DNA of 64,000 nt from Flavobacteriaceae bacterium. Its GTDB lineage: Bacteria > Bacteroidota > Bacteroidia > Flavobacteriales > Flavobacteriaceae. Under the pieces are notes generated by a model. It was not told the origin of the DNA. It saw only the letters and a list, made by a program, of their open reading frames with translations, and ran no database searches. The stretch is from positions 1,396,321 to 1,460,320 of the forward strand of contig CP031964.1 of NCBI GenBank assembly GCA_003443635.1, written 5' to 3'. The translations under genes and the position numbers were made by a program. Below, piece after piece: positions 9,183-18,357 of the stretch; the first letter of the stretch is position 1, and every line of letters begins with the position of its first letter.

Positions 9183-10454
9183 TTATCTAAAAATAGTCTG
9201 TTTCCTATCTGGACCTACTGATACTATTTTAATAGGAATTTCTAATTCTTTCTCTAAAAAGGCAATATATTCATTTAATTCTACTGGAAGTTGAGATGCA
9301 TCTTCCATAGTTGTTAAATCTTCTTTCCAGCCTTTAAGTTCTGTATAAATAGGGGATACATTATGATCTTCAATGTTAAATGGTAAATGCGTAATTGTTT
9401 CTCCTTTGTAATTATATGCAGTACAAACTTTTAAAGATTTAAAACCAGATAATACATCTCCTTTCATCATCATTAATTGCGTTACTCCATTTACCTGACA
9501 TGCATATTTTAAAGCCACTAAATCTAACCAACCACAACGGCGACTACGTCCTGTAGTGGCTCCAAACTCGTGACCTACACGCCCCATAGTTTCTCCAACT
9601 TCATCAAATAACTCGGTTGGAAATGGGCCAGACCCTACTCTTGTAGTATAAGCTTTAAATATCCCAAATACTTCTCCAATTTTATTTGGAGCAATTCCTA
9701 AACCGGTGCAAGCTCCAGCAGCAGTTGTATTTGATGAAGTTACAAATGGATAAGTTCCGAAATCAATATCTAATAAAGAGCCTTGCGCACCTTCTGCTAA
9801 AATAGATTTTTCAGCTTTTTGGGCTTGAAAAATATACTCTTCAGAATCTATAAAAGTTAATGATTTTAAAACTTCAATAGCTTTAAAGAATTCTGTTTCT
9901 AATTCTTTTAGATCATATTCAATTGCAACATCATAAAAAGCAATCATTGCTTCATGTTTATTAGCTAAAGCACGATATTTCTCTTTCCAATCTTCTAACT
10001 CAATATCTCCAACACGTATACCATTACGTCCTGTTTTATCCATATACGTAGGTCCGATACCTTTTAAAGTAGAACCAATTTTAGCTTTCCCCTTTGCTGC
10101 TTCACTTGCAGCATCTAGCAACCTGTGTGTTGGTAAAATAAGGTGAGCTTTTCTTGAAATAAGCAAAGATGCTTTATAATCTACATCCTGCTCTTCAAGT
10201 TTATCTAATTCTTTTTTAAAAATAACAGGATCAATTACTACACCATTTCCAACTAAGTTTTTAGTGTCGTTGTGAAAAATCCCTGATGGGATTGTGTGTA
10301 ATACGTGTTTTTTACCATTAAAGACTAAAGTATGTCCTGCATTAGGGCCTCCTTGAAATCTTGCAATAATATCGTAATTTGAGGTAAGTACATCAACAAT
10401 TTTTCCTTTGCCTTCATCTCCCCATTGTAAACCTAGTAGTAAATCTACTGCCAT
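9183..10454 (-). CDS. purA: Adenylosuccinate synthase
   Basis: Joins IMP and aspartate using GTP, the first committed step from IMP to AMP. Full-length at 423 aa. It begins MAVDLLLGLQWGDEGKGKIVD with the GTP loop and catalytic Asp. Other signatures are FQGGPNAGHTLVFNGK with the catalytic His, GIGPTYMDKTGRNGIRVGD, and TTTGRSRRCGWLDLVALKYA near residue 300. It is 8 bp downstream of the Fur-family gene, suggesting one transcript, and is closed by the hairpin at 9119-9152. Confidence 0.97.
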   Translation of the reverse strand: MAVDLLLGLQWGDEGKGKIVDVLTSNYDIIARFQGGPNAGHTLVFNGKKHVLHTIPSGIFHNDTKNLVGNGVVIDPVIFKKELDKLEEQDVDYKASLLISRKAHLILPTHRLLDAASEAAKGKAKIGSTLKGIGPTYMDKTGRNGIRVGDIELEDWKEKYRALANKHEAMIAFYDVAIEYDLKELETEFFKAIEVLKSLTFIDSEEYIFQAQKAEKSILAEGAQGSLLDIDFGTYPFVTSSNTTAAGACTGLGIAPNKIGEVFGIFKAYTTRVGSGPFPTELFDEVGETMGRVGHEFGATTGRSRRCGWLDLVALKYACQVNGVTQLMMMKGDVLSGFKSLKVCTAYNYKGETITHLPFNIEDHNVSPIYTELKGWKEDLTTMEDASQLPVELNEYIAFLEKELEIPIKIVSVGPDRKQTIFR

Positions 10455-10461
10455 TATATAT

Positions 10462-10920
10462 TTAGTTAGTTTCTGTTGTTTTTTTTGTTGCGTAAAAGTA
10501 GAGTGAATGGTTATGAATGCTTATATCAAATACTTCTTCAATCGTTTTTTTTATGGATTGAATTCTTGGATCACAAAACTCAATGACTTCTCCTGTATCT
10601 GTTAAAATAACATGATCATGTTGCTTGTCAAAATAAGATTTTTCGTAATGCGCCTGATTTTGTCCAAACTGATGTTTCCTGACTAAAGAACATTCCAATA
10701 ACAATTCGATAGTATTATAGAGCGTAGCACGAGAAACACGATATTTTTTGTTTTTCATGTTGATATAAAGAGATTCTATATCAAAATGATGATCACAATC
10801 ATAAATTTCTTGAAGAATTGCATAGCGCTCAGGGGTTTTACGATGCCCGTTTTCTTCTAAAAATGTAGTAAATACATTCTTTACGATCTCTTGATTTTTA
10901 TTTTCGGCTTTAGCATTCAT
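10462..10920 (-). CDS. Fur-family transcriptional regulator
   Basis: A 152-aa protein with an N-terminal winged helix ([20 protein letters not shown], then [19 protein letters not shown]) and a C-terminal dimerisation domain containing the HDH metal motif ([12 protein letters not shown]). The structural-zinc CxxC pair of classical Fur proteins is not seen: the position after HDH reads [15 protein letters not shown], and no CxxC occurs at the C-terminus. The metal or peroxide specificity (Fur, Zur or PerR) cannot be decided. It lies between relA and purA with short spacers (28 and 7 bp), so it is probably co-transcribed with them. Confidence 0.9.
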   Translation of the reverse strand: MNAKAENKNQEIVKNVFTTFLEENGHRKTPERYAILQEIYDCDHHFDIESLYINMKNKKYRVSRATLYNTIELLLECSLVRKHQFGQNQAHYEKSYFDKQHDHVILTDTGEVIEFCDPRIQSIKKTIEEVFDISIHNHSLYFYATKKTTETN

Positions 10921-10948
10921 AATATTCCGCGCAAATTTAAACTAATTT

Positions 10949-13156
10949 TTAAACTCTGTGTACTTTTTCTATACCATTAACCTTTTTAATTCTGTCCATT
11001 AATGTTTTTACAAGGTTATTATTTTTTACAGATACAGTTATTTTACCAGAAAAGATGCCATCGTTAGTTTCAAAATGGATGTTTTTAATATTGACATGCA
11101 TATTTGAAGAAATTACTTTTGTGACATCATTTACTAACCCCATGTTATCTATCCCAGACATTTTTATAACTGCAGTAAATTCTTGTTGAGATGAATCAAT
11201 CCATTTTGCTTGCATCACTCGGTATGCGTAATTAGATTGCATCCCCAACGCATTAGGGCAATTATTTTTATGAACTTTAAGCCCATCACTTAATGATAAA
11301 AACCCAAAAACAGCATCGCCAGGAATAGGATTACAACAGGTAGATAGTTTATAATTTAATTTCTCTTCCTCTTTTCCAAACACAAGCATATCGTATTTGG
11401 CAGTAATCTCATCTTTATTTAGATCTGGCGGATTATTTGGTTTACGTATCCTGTTTTTAAGAAAACTCACAAAAGCATTGTTCCGAGATGCTACATACTC
11501 CTTTAGCATTTTATTATCGATAGTATTAATGCCTACACGATAAAATAAATCCAAACTGGTTTTAAGTTTAAAATGAATAACCAGTTCATTAATGATTTTA
11601 TCATTTAAAGGAATCTTAAGTTGTTTTAATTTACGACGTAGTATTTCTTTTCCATCTTCAGCAATTTCTTTCTTTTCGTCTCGTAATGATGATTTTATTT
11701 TACTTCGAGCTCTGGCTGTAGTAGCATAATCTAACCAATTTGAATTTGGTTTCGCGTTATCTGAAGTTAAAATATCTACTTGATCTCCACTTTCTAAAGG
11801 ATGACTAAGCGGGACTAATTTGCCATTTACTTTTGCTCCTCGAGTTTTCATACCAATTTCTGTATGAATACTAAATGCAAAATCTAAAGGTGTAGCTCCT
11901 TTTGGTAACGATTTTAAATCTCCTTTTGGGGTAAATACATAAATCTCCTGAGAATAAAGATTAAGCTTAAACTGTTCTACAAAATCAACAGCATTAATTT
12001 CTGGGTTTTCTAATGTTTCTTGAAGTTTATTTACCCAGGTATCTAGTGAATCTTCTTGCTCATCTCCTTGTTTATATTTATAATGAGCAGCATAACCTTT
12101 TTCTGCAATCTCATTCATTCGTTCACTGCGAATTTGTACCTCTACCCATCTCCCTTTTGGGCCCATAACAGTAATATGTAAGGCTTCATACCCTGTAGAC
12201 TTAGGGGAAGAAATCCAATCGCGTAATCGGGTAGGGTTAGGCCTAAAGTGATCAGTTACGATAGAATATATTTTCCAAGCCAAAAACTTTTCGTTCTTTA
12301 AATCAGATTTATAAATAATTCTAACGGCAAATTTGTCGTAAACCTCATCAAAGGAAACACCTTGTTTTACCATTTTTTGACGGATAGAAAAAATAGATTT
12401 TGGGCGCCCTTTTATTTCATAACTCAAGCCTTCGAGATTAAGAGATGCTTTTAAAACTTTATTAAAAGATTTAATATAAGCATCTTGCTCTTCTTTACTA
12501 TCTTCAATTTTACTGAAAATATCATTAAAAACCTCTGGCTCAGTATATCTTAAACTCAAATCTTCGAGCTCAGTTTTTATATTATAAAGTCCGATACGGT
12601 GTGCTAAAGGTGCGTATATATATAAGGTTTCGGATGCAATTTTTACTTGTTTATCTGCTCGCATCGAATCCATGGTTTGCATATTATGCAACCTGTCTGC
12701 TATTTTTATAATGATAACTCGAACATCATCATTTAAAGTGAGAAGCATTTTTCGAAAATTTTCAGCTTGCATCGAAACATTTCCGTCTTTGTTTAAAGAT
12801 GATATTTTAGTTAATCCATCAACAATTCTGGCGACTGTCTCACCAAATAATTGCTGAATATCATCAATAGTATAATTAGGATTATCTTCTACGACATCAT
12901 GTAGTAAAGCTGAAGCTATTGAAGTTGCATCTAAACCAATTTCTGCAGCGACAATTTTTGCAACAGCAATAGGGTGAAAAATATAAGCCTCACCAGATTT
13001 TCGACGCTGTTCTTTATGTGCATCGACAGCTACATCAAAAGCTTTCCTTATTAATTTTTTATCATTTGTAGATAACGTACGATAGCTTATTCTAAGTAGC
13101 TCTTTGTATTCTTTTGCAATAGCTGCATTCTCCTTTTCAATCTCAACCTCAGTCAT
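10949..13156 (-). CDS. Bifunctional (p)ppGpp synthetase/hydrolase, RelA/SpoT family
   Basis: Stringent-response enzyme of 735 aa with the full long-RSH layout. The HD hydrolase domain has the catalytic pair H86-D87 in LLHDVVED. The synthetase domain follows (DKFAVRIIYKS; SSPKSTGYEALHITV; the region around GRWVEVQIRSERMNEIAEKG). A TGS domain comes next (IYVFTPKGDLKSLPKGATPL), then a Cys-containing conserved region (LSTCCNPIPGD) and a C-terminal ACT domain (FTAVIKMSGIDNMGLVNDVT). Both active sites look intact, so it can probably make and degrade the alarmone. Confidence 0.96.
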   Translation of the reverse strand: MTEVEIEKENAAIAKEYKELLRISYRTLSTNDKKLIRKAFDVAVDAHKEQRRKSGEAYIFHPIAVAKIVAAEIGLDATSIASALLHDVVEDNPNYTIDDIQQLFGETVARIVDGLTKISSLNKDGNVSMQAENFRKMLLTLNDDVRVIIIKIADRLHNMQTMDSMRADKQVKIASETLYIYAPLAHRIGLYNIKTELEDLSLRYTEPEVFNDIFSKIEDSKEEQDAYIKSFNKVLKASLNLEGLSYEIKGRPKSIFSIRQKMVKQGVSFDEVYDKFAVRIIYKSDLKNEKFLAWKIYSIVTDHFRPNPTRLRDWISSPKSTGYEALHITVMGPKGRWVEVQIRSERMNEIAEKGYAAHYKYKQGDEQEDSLDTWVNKLQETLENPEINAVDFVEQFKLNLYSQEIYVFTPKGDLKSLPKGATPLDFAFSIHTEIGMKTRGAKVNGKLVPLSHPLESGDQVDILTSDNAKPNSNWLDYATTARARSKIKSSLRDEKKEIAEDGKEILRRKLKQLKIPLNDKIINELVIHFKLKTSLDLFYRVGINTIDNKMLKEYVASRNNAFVSFLKNRIRKPNNPPDLNKDEITAKYDMLVFGKEEEKLNYKLSTCCNPIPGDAVFGFLSLSDGLKVHKNNCPNALGMQSNYAYRVMQAKWIDSSQQEFTAVIKMSGIDNMGLVNDVTKVISSNMHVNIKNIHFETNDGIFSGKITVSVKNNNLVKTLMDRIKKVNGIEKVHRV

Positions 13157-13182
13157 AAATTAAAAATAGTATAAAGAAAATT

Positions 13183-13230
13183 AACCACCAATAAGTTTAT
13201 CTATTTTATTAAAATAAATCTATGGTGGTT
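13183..13230 (-). terminator. Hairpin after thrC
   Basis: AACCACCA at 13183-13190 pairs with TGGTGGTT at 13223-13230, with further A/T pairing inside. On the minus strand it follows the thrC stop and is followed by AATTTTC, a weak U tract. It is probably the thrC terminator. Confidence 0.6.
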
Positions 13231-13254
13231 ATAATGAAAATATAAATGTATTTA

Positions 13255-14418
13255 CTAATGTAAATTTTCGACGTATTTATATACAGAACCAGTATTTAAA
13301 AGCACTACAGATTCATGATCTTTAATCCAATTAGTTGCTTTTAATTTTTTGTATGCACTCCAGACTCCTGCACCTTCAGGTGAAATAAATAAACCTTCTG
13401 TTTTAGAGAGTTCACTTAATGCTTCTACCATTTCGTCGTCAGATATTGCAATAGCAGTTCCTTTGCTTTCGTAAAGTGTTTTCATGATCATTCTATCTCC
13501 AAAAGGTTTAGGTACTCTTAAACCATTAGCAATGGTTTCGGCTGGATTCTCATATTTATCTACATCATCACGATTTTCGTTAAACGATTGTACTACAGGG
13601 TCACAACCAGTACCTTGTACAGCGACCATACGCGTAGGAATGTTGTCTATCCATCCCATTTCTTTCATTTCTTTAAAAGCTTTCCAGATACCTATTAAAC
13701 CAGTACCACCACCTGTTGGATATAATACGACATCAGGTAATTTCCAATTTAACTGTTCGGCAATCTCATAACCCATCGTTTTTTTACCTTCTAAGCGAAA
13801 TGGTTCTTTTAATGTTGTAATATCAAACCAAGAGCCATCATTTTCGGTTTTCATTTGATGCGCTGCATCAGAAATATTTCCTTTTACTTTAGTAACGTTT
13901 GCACCCATTACTTCGCAATCTAACTGAAATACTTTCGGTGTTGCTTCTGGCATATAAATATGTGCTTTAATATCTGCTTTTGCACAGTAAGCACTTAGCG
14001 CACTTCCAGCGTTTCCGGCAGTAGGGATGCACATTTCTTTTACTCCTAATTCTTTTGCTTTACTTACTGCCATACTAATTCCTCTAGCTTTAAAAGATCC
14101 AGTAGGATTACCAGATTCATCTTTTAAAAGCAATTGTGACTGGTTATAAGCTCCTCCTAATTTTTCAAGATTTAAAAGCGGAGAAAACCCTTCTCCTAAA
14201 TTCATTTGATTTTCTTTTTCTACTACTGGCAATACTTCTTCATAACGCCACATATTAGAAGGCCTTCCTTTTAAACTTTCTTTAGACCATGACTGATCTA
14301 ACTCATATACTGCTTCTAAAGGTTGATCATCGTCAAAACAATAGGTATTTGTAATATTTTTATCGTAAATTTTACCACAATGATGGCATTTAAGATGGCT
14401 GTAAAAGTTATTTTTCAT
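13255..14418 (-). CDS. thrC: Threonine synthase
   Basis: PLP enzyme that converts O-phosphohomoserine to threonine. 387 aa. The N-terminal ~40 residues carry a CxxC zinc-ribbon-like motif (HLKCHHCGKIY). The PLP lysine is in NPTGSFKARGISMAVS, the glycine-rich phosphate loop is YPTGGGTGLIGIWKAF, and IPTAGNAGSALSAYCAKA is the Asn-containing cofactor loop. Related enzymes such as threonine dehydratase share the fold, but the N-terminal ribbon and overall length favour threonine synthase. It is flanked by a terminator on the 3' side and stands apart from relA. Confidence 0.88.
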   Translation of the reverse strand: MKNNFYSHLKCHHCGKIYDKNITNTYCFDDDQPLEAVYELDQSWSKESLKGRPSNMWRYEEVLPVVEKENQMNLGEGFSPLLNLEKLGGAYNQSQLLLKDESGNPTGSFKARGISMAVSKAKELGVKEMCIPTAGNAGSALSAYCAKADIKAHIYMPEATPKVFQLDCEVMGANVTKVKGNISDAAHQMKTENDGSWFDITTLKEPFRLEGKKTMGYEIAEQLNWKLPDVVLYPTGGGTGLIGIWKAFKEMKEMGWIDNIPTRMVAVQGTGCDPVVQSFNENRDDVDKYENPAETIANGLRVPKPFGDRMIMKTLYESKGTAIAISDDEMVEALSELSKTEGLFISPEGAGVWSAYKKLKATNWIKDHESVVLLNTGSVYKYVENLH

Positions 14419-14537
14419 AGTAAAATTAAATACAATTTTATAACAATTGTGTTACTTGATTTTTAAGAGGATGTAAAAATACTTTAAATCCTAGTAGACT
14501 GGTAGGGTTTTGGGTTTTTTTTAGGAAATATAAATTA

Positions 14538-15770
14538 TTATTTTCTCAAATTTTTTATTCGCTGAAGTAGAGTGGGGTGAGAATAATGCATAAAAACGTA
14601 AGCAGGGTGTGGTGTTAAATTACTTAAGCTATTTTTAGAAAGTTTTTTAAGAGATGTAATTAATGGTTCTGCTTTATAAGTAGTTTTTGCATAATCGTCT
14701 GCTTGATATTCAAACTTTCGAGAAAAATGATTCATCATTAACCCTGTTATTTCAGAGATAGGTGCATACAATAACCCAAAAGCAATAAGCCCGATATGAA
14801 AACTTGCAATTTCTACTCCTAAAGCATTTGATAATAAAGGATTCGAAATAAAAAGTGATAGAATAAATAAGGTTAACCCTGTGAGTAAGATAGAAGTTAT
14901 TAAATTAAAAACAATATGCTTACGTTTATAGTGCCCTACTTCATGGGCTAGAACGGCAACAATCTCCTCATCATTTAAATCGTTAATTAGAGTATCATAT
15001 AGAGTTACTCGTTTTTCGCTACCAAAACCTGAGAAATATGCATTAGCTTTAGTACTGCGTTTAGAGCCATCGATCACAAATATTTTATCTAATTTAAAGC
15101 CAACTGTTTTAGCATAAGCTGAAATCTTATCACGTAAATCTCCCTCTTTTAAAGGAACTTGCTTATTAAATAAAGGTACAATAAGTTTGGAATAAAACAT
15201 ATTCATAAATAAAGTAAATAGTGATACTACTCCCCAGGCATAGAGCCAAAATTGCTCCTTTGTTAGCTGATAAAACCAAATAATCAATGCTAAAAGACCA
15301 CCACCAATGATGATAGTCATTAACCAACCTTTAATTTTATCTAAAACAAACAGTTTTTTTGTGGTTTTATTAAAACCAAATTTTTCTTCAATCACAAAGG
15401 TTTTATAGTATGAAAAAGGAGTAGAAAGAATATCGCTTCCAATCATAATCACTCCAAAAAAAATAAGACCAATTACAATAGTATTATCACTATAACTTCT
15501 GGCAAAATTATCTATAAACTCAAACCCATCTAAAAAGAAAAATGCTAATGTTAGTACTAACGAAAATAGAGAGGTATAATTAGAGAACTTATAATTTACT
15601 TTTTTATAGGCTTGTGATTTTTTGTATTCGGCTTCATCATAAACATCATGTAAATCTTCAGGGATAGCATCATTAAAATGTTTTGCATTAATAAAATCTA
15701 AGGTTTTATCAATTATAAAGTTAACGATTAAAATAATGATGATGATATAGAATAAAGTAGTTGAAGTCAT
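14538..15770 (-). CDS. M48 family (Ste24-type) membrane metalloprotease
   Basis: A 410-aa inner-membrane protease. Several hydrophobic segments (about residues 4-24, 65-85, 100-120, 150-190 and 290-345) surround the zinc motif VLAHEVGHYKRKH near residue 277. The downstream Glu ligand is in FEYQADDYAKTTY. This is the architecture of the CAAX-protease/Ste24 group. Bacteria lack prenylated substrates, so a membrane quality-control role is more likely; that is inference. It is separated from the TrmH gene by a dispersed-repeat sequence. Confidence 0.93.
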   Translation of the reverse strand: MTSTTLFYIIIIILIVNFIIDKTLDFINAKHFNDAIPEDLHDVYDEAEYKKSQAYKKVNYKFSNYTSLFSLVLTLAFFFLDGFEFIDNFARSYSDNTIVIGLIFFGVIMIGSDILSTPFSYYKTFVIEEKFGFNKTTKKLFVLDKIKGWLMTIIIGGGLLALIIWFYQLTKEQFWLYAWGVVSLFTLFMNMFYSKLIVPLFNKQVPLKEGDLRDKISAYAKTVGFKLDKIFVIDGSKRSTKANAYFSGFGSEKRVTLYDTLINDLNDEEIVAVLAHEVGHYKRKHIVFNLITSILLTGLTLFILSLFISNPLLSNALGVEIASFHIGLIAFGLLYAPISEITGLMMNHFSRKFEYQADDYAKTTYKAEPLITSLKKLSKNSLSNLTPHPAYVFMHYSHPTLLQRIKNLRK

Positions 15771-15780
15771 ATATTTAAAA

Positions 15781-15824
15781 GATTGCTGCGTTGTTTTGAA
15801 TATTCAAAACCTCTTGCAATGACG
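15781..15824. repeat. REP-like dispersed repeat (GTCATTGC..GCAATC type)
   Basis: The whole spacer between two minus-strand genes is this unit. Read on the minus strand it starts CGTCATTGCAAGAGG and ends GCAGCAATC, with a perfect 18-bp palindrome GTTTTGAATATTCAAAAC at 15793-15810 in the middle. It resembles the GTCATTGCGAG...GAAGCAATC repeat common in bacterial genomes; this was recognised by eye and not searched. Confidence 0.6.
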
Positions 15825-16622
15825 TTATTTAAAATTTCGTTGTCGTTTTGCTTCAAAAATAAGAATTCCTGCAGCAACAGATACGTTCATCGAGTCTATT
15901 TCTCCTTGCATTGGGATAATAATATTTTGAGTAGCTGCATGTAACCACTCGTTACTTAAACCAGTGGCTTCGGTTCCAACAACAATAGCTGTAGGTTGTG
16001 TATAGTTTTGGGTGTGATAAGCCACAGGTGCTTGTAATGCTGCACAATATATATTAATGTTGTTTTCTTTTAAAAATGTAATAATACCTTCTGTATTACC
16101 AATTGCAATCTGGTTTGTAAAAACGCAACCCACACTAGATCTTATAATGTTAGGGTTATATATATCGGTTTTAGGATTTGCTATAATTACAGCATCTGCA
16201 TTAGCGGCATCGGCTGTTCTTAAAAGCGCACCAATATTACCTGGTTTTTCGGGAGCTTCAGCAATTAAAATTAATGGATTTTTAGTATTAAATTTAATAT
16301 TTGATAAGGATAACTCTTTAGATCTGGCTACTGCAATTACACCTTCTGTAGTATCACGATAAGCCAATTTTTGATATACGTCCTTGGAGATCTCTATAGT
16401 GTCGAGATTATAATTAGAAAGTGCTTCTATTTCTGTTAATGAAAATAAGTCAGGGTAAAATAAAAGGGCTTCGATGTTATAGCCTCCTTTTATAGCTAGA
16501 AATAGCTCTCGTTTTCCTTCAATAATAAATGAGTTGGTTTTTTTGCGTTCACGCGATTTTTCTTTTAATAAAACCAATTGTTTTATATATGAGTTTTGAA
16601 CGCTGGTAATTTGTTTTGTCAT
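15825..16622 (-). CDS. TrmH/SpoU-family RNA 2'-O-methyltransferase
   Basis: A SAM-dependent RNA ribose methyltransferase with a C-terminal SPOUT knot. N-terminal substrate-binding part: KQLVLLKEKSRERKKTNSFIIEGKRE. Knot motifs: LIAEAPEKPGNIGALLRTAD (motif 1), IVVGTEATGLSNEW (motif 2) and IPMQGEIDSMNVSVAAGIL (motif 3). The target (rRNA or tRNA) cannot be assigned. The longest frame begins at 16634 (MWLLM); I prefer the second Met, MTKQITSVQN, at 16622. The stop codon abuts the repeat at 15781-15824. Confidence 0.92.
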   Translation of the reverse strand: MTKQITSVQNSYIKQLVLLKEKSRERKKTNSFIIEGKRELFLAIKGGYNIEALLFYPDLFSLTEIEALSNYNLDTIEISKDVYQKLAYRDTTEGVIAVARSKELSLSNIKFNTKNPLILIAEAPEKPGNIGALLRTADAANADAVIIANPKTDIYNPNIIRSSVGCVFTNQIAIGNTEGIITFLKENNINIYCAALQAPVAYHTQNYTQPTAIVVGTEATGLSNEWLHAATQNIIIPMQGEIDSMNVSVAAGILIFEAKRQRNFK

Positions 16623-16738
16623 AAGAAGCCACAAAAATAAGATATTTTTATTGAGAAATTTTGTGATATTCTCTATTCAAATTTATAATGAGTATCTATT
16701 TTTTAAATGATATACGAAGCTTTTTCCTATAATTGTTA

Positions 16739-16746
16739 TAATTTTG
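16739..16746 (+). promoter_or_regulatory. Candidate -7 box for the 16780 lipoprotein gene
   Basis: TAATTTTG fits the Bacteroidota -7 consensus TAnnTTTG and lies 33 bp before the start codon. No convincing TTG -33 element is seen at the expected distance. Confidence 0.45.
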
Positions 16747-16779
16747 CAACCCTAAAACGATAACACTAAAATCATAATA

Positions 16780-17565
16780 ATGAAAAAAATAGCAATTATT
16801 TTATTTGCGATGGCTTTGTTTGTGTCTTGTAAGCAAGAGCAAAAAACAGAAACAGTAGAAGAAGTACAAGAAGTCGCTAAAAAAGAATACCCAGAGAATA
16901 TCTCTAAAGTATTTGAAGCTCACGGAGGGATTGATGCTTGGAACAAAATGCAGTCATTAACATTCGTAATGGCTAGACAAAATGGGGCTGAGGTAACGAC
17001 TACAAATTTAAAAAGCAGAACATCATTAATTGATGCTCCAAACTATGCTTTAGGACATAACGGAACCGATTTATGGGTAAAATCTAAAGATACAACACCT
17101 TATAGAGGGAATGCAAAGTTTTATAACGGATTAATGTTTTACTTCTATGCGATGCCTTTTATAGTTGCAGATGATGGTATTATTTATGAAGAGGCTAAAC
17201 CATTAGAGTTTGAAGGAAAAACATACCCTGGAGTTTTAGTTTCTTATAACGATGGTGTAGGAGTTTCTCCAGACGATCAGTACATTGTGTATTACGATGC
17301 AGATACTCATAAAATGGAATGGTTAGGATATACAGTAACCTTTAGATCTCAAGAGAAAAGTACAGATTTTCATTTTATAAGATATAATAACTGGACAGAT
17401 CTTAACGGATTACAATTACCAAAAAGTATCGATTGGTATGAATATGAAAATGGAGTGCCAACGACAAAACGTAACACGGTTGAGTTTTCAGAGTTAGCGA
17501 TCTCTAGCGAAGCACCAGATGCTTCATTATTTGCAGTGCCAGAAGGAGCAACAGTAGTAGAATAA
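16780..17565 (+). CDS. Lipoprotein, probably DUF6503 family
   Basis: A 261-aa exported lipoprotein: the signal MKKIAIILFAMALFVSC gives a lipobox with Cys17, followed by a charged linker. The rest is a beta-rich domain with the opening FEAHGGIDAWNKMQSLTFVM and later FHFIRYNNWTDLNGLQLPKS, typical of Flavobacteriaceae proteins annotated DUF6503 (fold similar to LolA-like lipoprotein carriers). Family name from memory; function unknown. It is the only plus-strand gene in this stretch, single-gene, with its own promoter-like box and a shared terminator downstream. Confidence 0.8.
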   Translation: MKKIAIILFAMALFVSCKQEQKTETVEEVQEVAKKEYPENISKVFEAHGGIDAWNKMQSLTFVMARQNGAEVTTTNLKSRTSLIDAPNYALGHNGTDLWVKSKDTTPYRGNAKFYNGLMFYFYAMPFIVADDGIIYEEAKPLEFEGKTYPGVLVSYNDGVGVSPDDQYIVYYDADTHKMEWLGYTVTFRSQEKSTDFHFIRYNNWTDLNGLQLPKSIDWYEYENGVPTTKRNTVEFSELAISSEAPDASLFAVPEGATVVE

Positions 17566-17590
17566 ATATTGTTAACTTAGTATAAAGTAA

Positions 17591-17620
17591 AATCCCGATA
17601 CAAAAGTGTCGGGATTTTTT
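17591..17620. terminator. Bidirectional terminator between convergent genes
   Basis: AATCCCGATAC (17591-17601) pairs with GTGTCGGGATT around a short A loop and ends in TTTTTT; an A run precedes it, so it can act on both strands. It lies between the 16780 gene and the response-regulator gene. Confidence 0.85.
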
Positions 17621-17673
17621 ATTCCTTTTCACTTTTTATTTTATGAGCTTAGAGATTTAGATTAGCAAATAAA

Positions 17674-18357
17674 TCAAAATATATCTTCAAATGTTTTTCT
17701 AAAGCTTTTAGCAATAGGAATCTTTATGTTTTTTATTGTCAATTGATGTTTTTCTATAGTATCTATATGAATACGATTTACAACATAAGACCTGTGTGTT
17801 TGGATAAAATCGTTAGTAACAAAAGCAAGCAACTGCTCGACAGTCATTCTACAAATAATTTTTTTAGATGTCGTATGAAAAAATACATAATGTCCATCTT
17901 TTTTAATATACAGTATATCATCAACTTCAATTTTATGAATTTTAGATCCACTTTTTATGAACAACGAACTTTGTTCTGATCGTTTAGATTGTATATGTGT
18001 AGTGTTTTTAAAATAGTGATGAGCTTTTTCTATACCTTTTAAAAAACGATTAAATGTTATGGGTTTTAGTAAATAGTCAATAGCATTTTGATTATAACTT
18101 TCTACAGCATACTCAGAATAAGCTGTAGTGTATATTATCAAAGGGCATTTAGATAAAGACTCAACGAGTTTAATACCACTAATTCCTGGCATGTTTATAT
18201 CTAATAAAATTAAATCTACAGGGTTATTATGTAAATAGTCTATTGCATCTAAAGGGTTTCTGTAACTACCTTCAAAGTTGAGGTAACTTATCTTATCAAT
18301 AAACTCTTCAAGAATACTGAGCGCACCAGGCTCATCATCTATGGCTATACATTTCAT
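17674..18357 (-). CDS. LytTR-family response regulator
   Basis: A 227-aa two-component regulator. The N-terminal receiver (residues 1-120) has the acidic pair in CIAIDDEPG, the phospho-acceptor Asp in LILLDINMPGISG, and the Lys in DYLLKPITF. Residues ~130-227 form a LytTR DNA-binding domain (LFIKSGSKIHKIEVDDILYI; FIQTHRSYVVNRIHI). The start overlaps the upstream kinase gene by 23 bp. LytTR regulators bind paired direct repeats about 21 bp apart; such a pair lies upstream of this operon at 20804-20833. Confidence 0.95.
   Translation of the reverse strand: MKCIAIDDEPGALSILEEFIDKISYLNFEGSYRNPLDAIDYLHNNPVDLILLDINMPGISGIKLVESLSKCPLIIYTTAYSEYAVESYNQNAIDYLLKPITFNRFLKGIEKAHHYFKNTTHIQSKRSEQSSLFIKSGSKIHKIEVDDILYIKKDGHYVFFHTTSKKIICRMTVEQLLAFVTNDFIQTHRSYVVNRIHIDTIEKHQLTIKNIKIPIAKSFRKTFEDIF

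Noticed and set aside
14440..14537. Terminator between the M48 protease and thrC
   Set aside because: The G-rich and T-rich run near 14500-14520 does not form a convincing stem.
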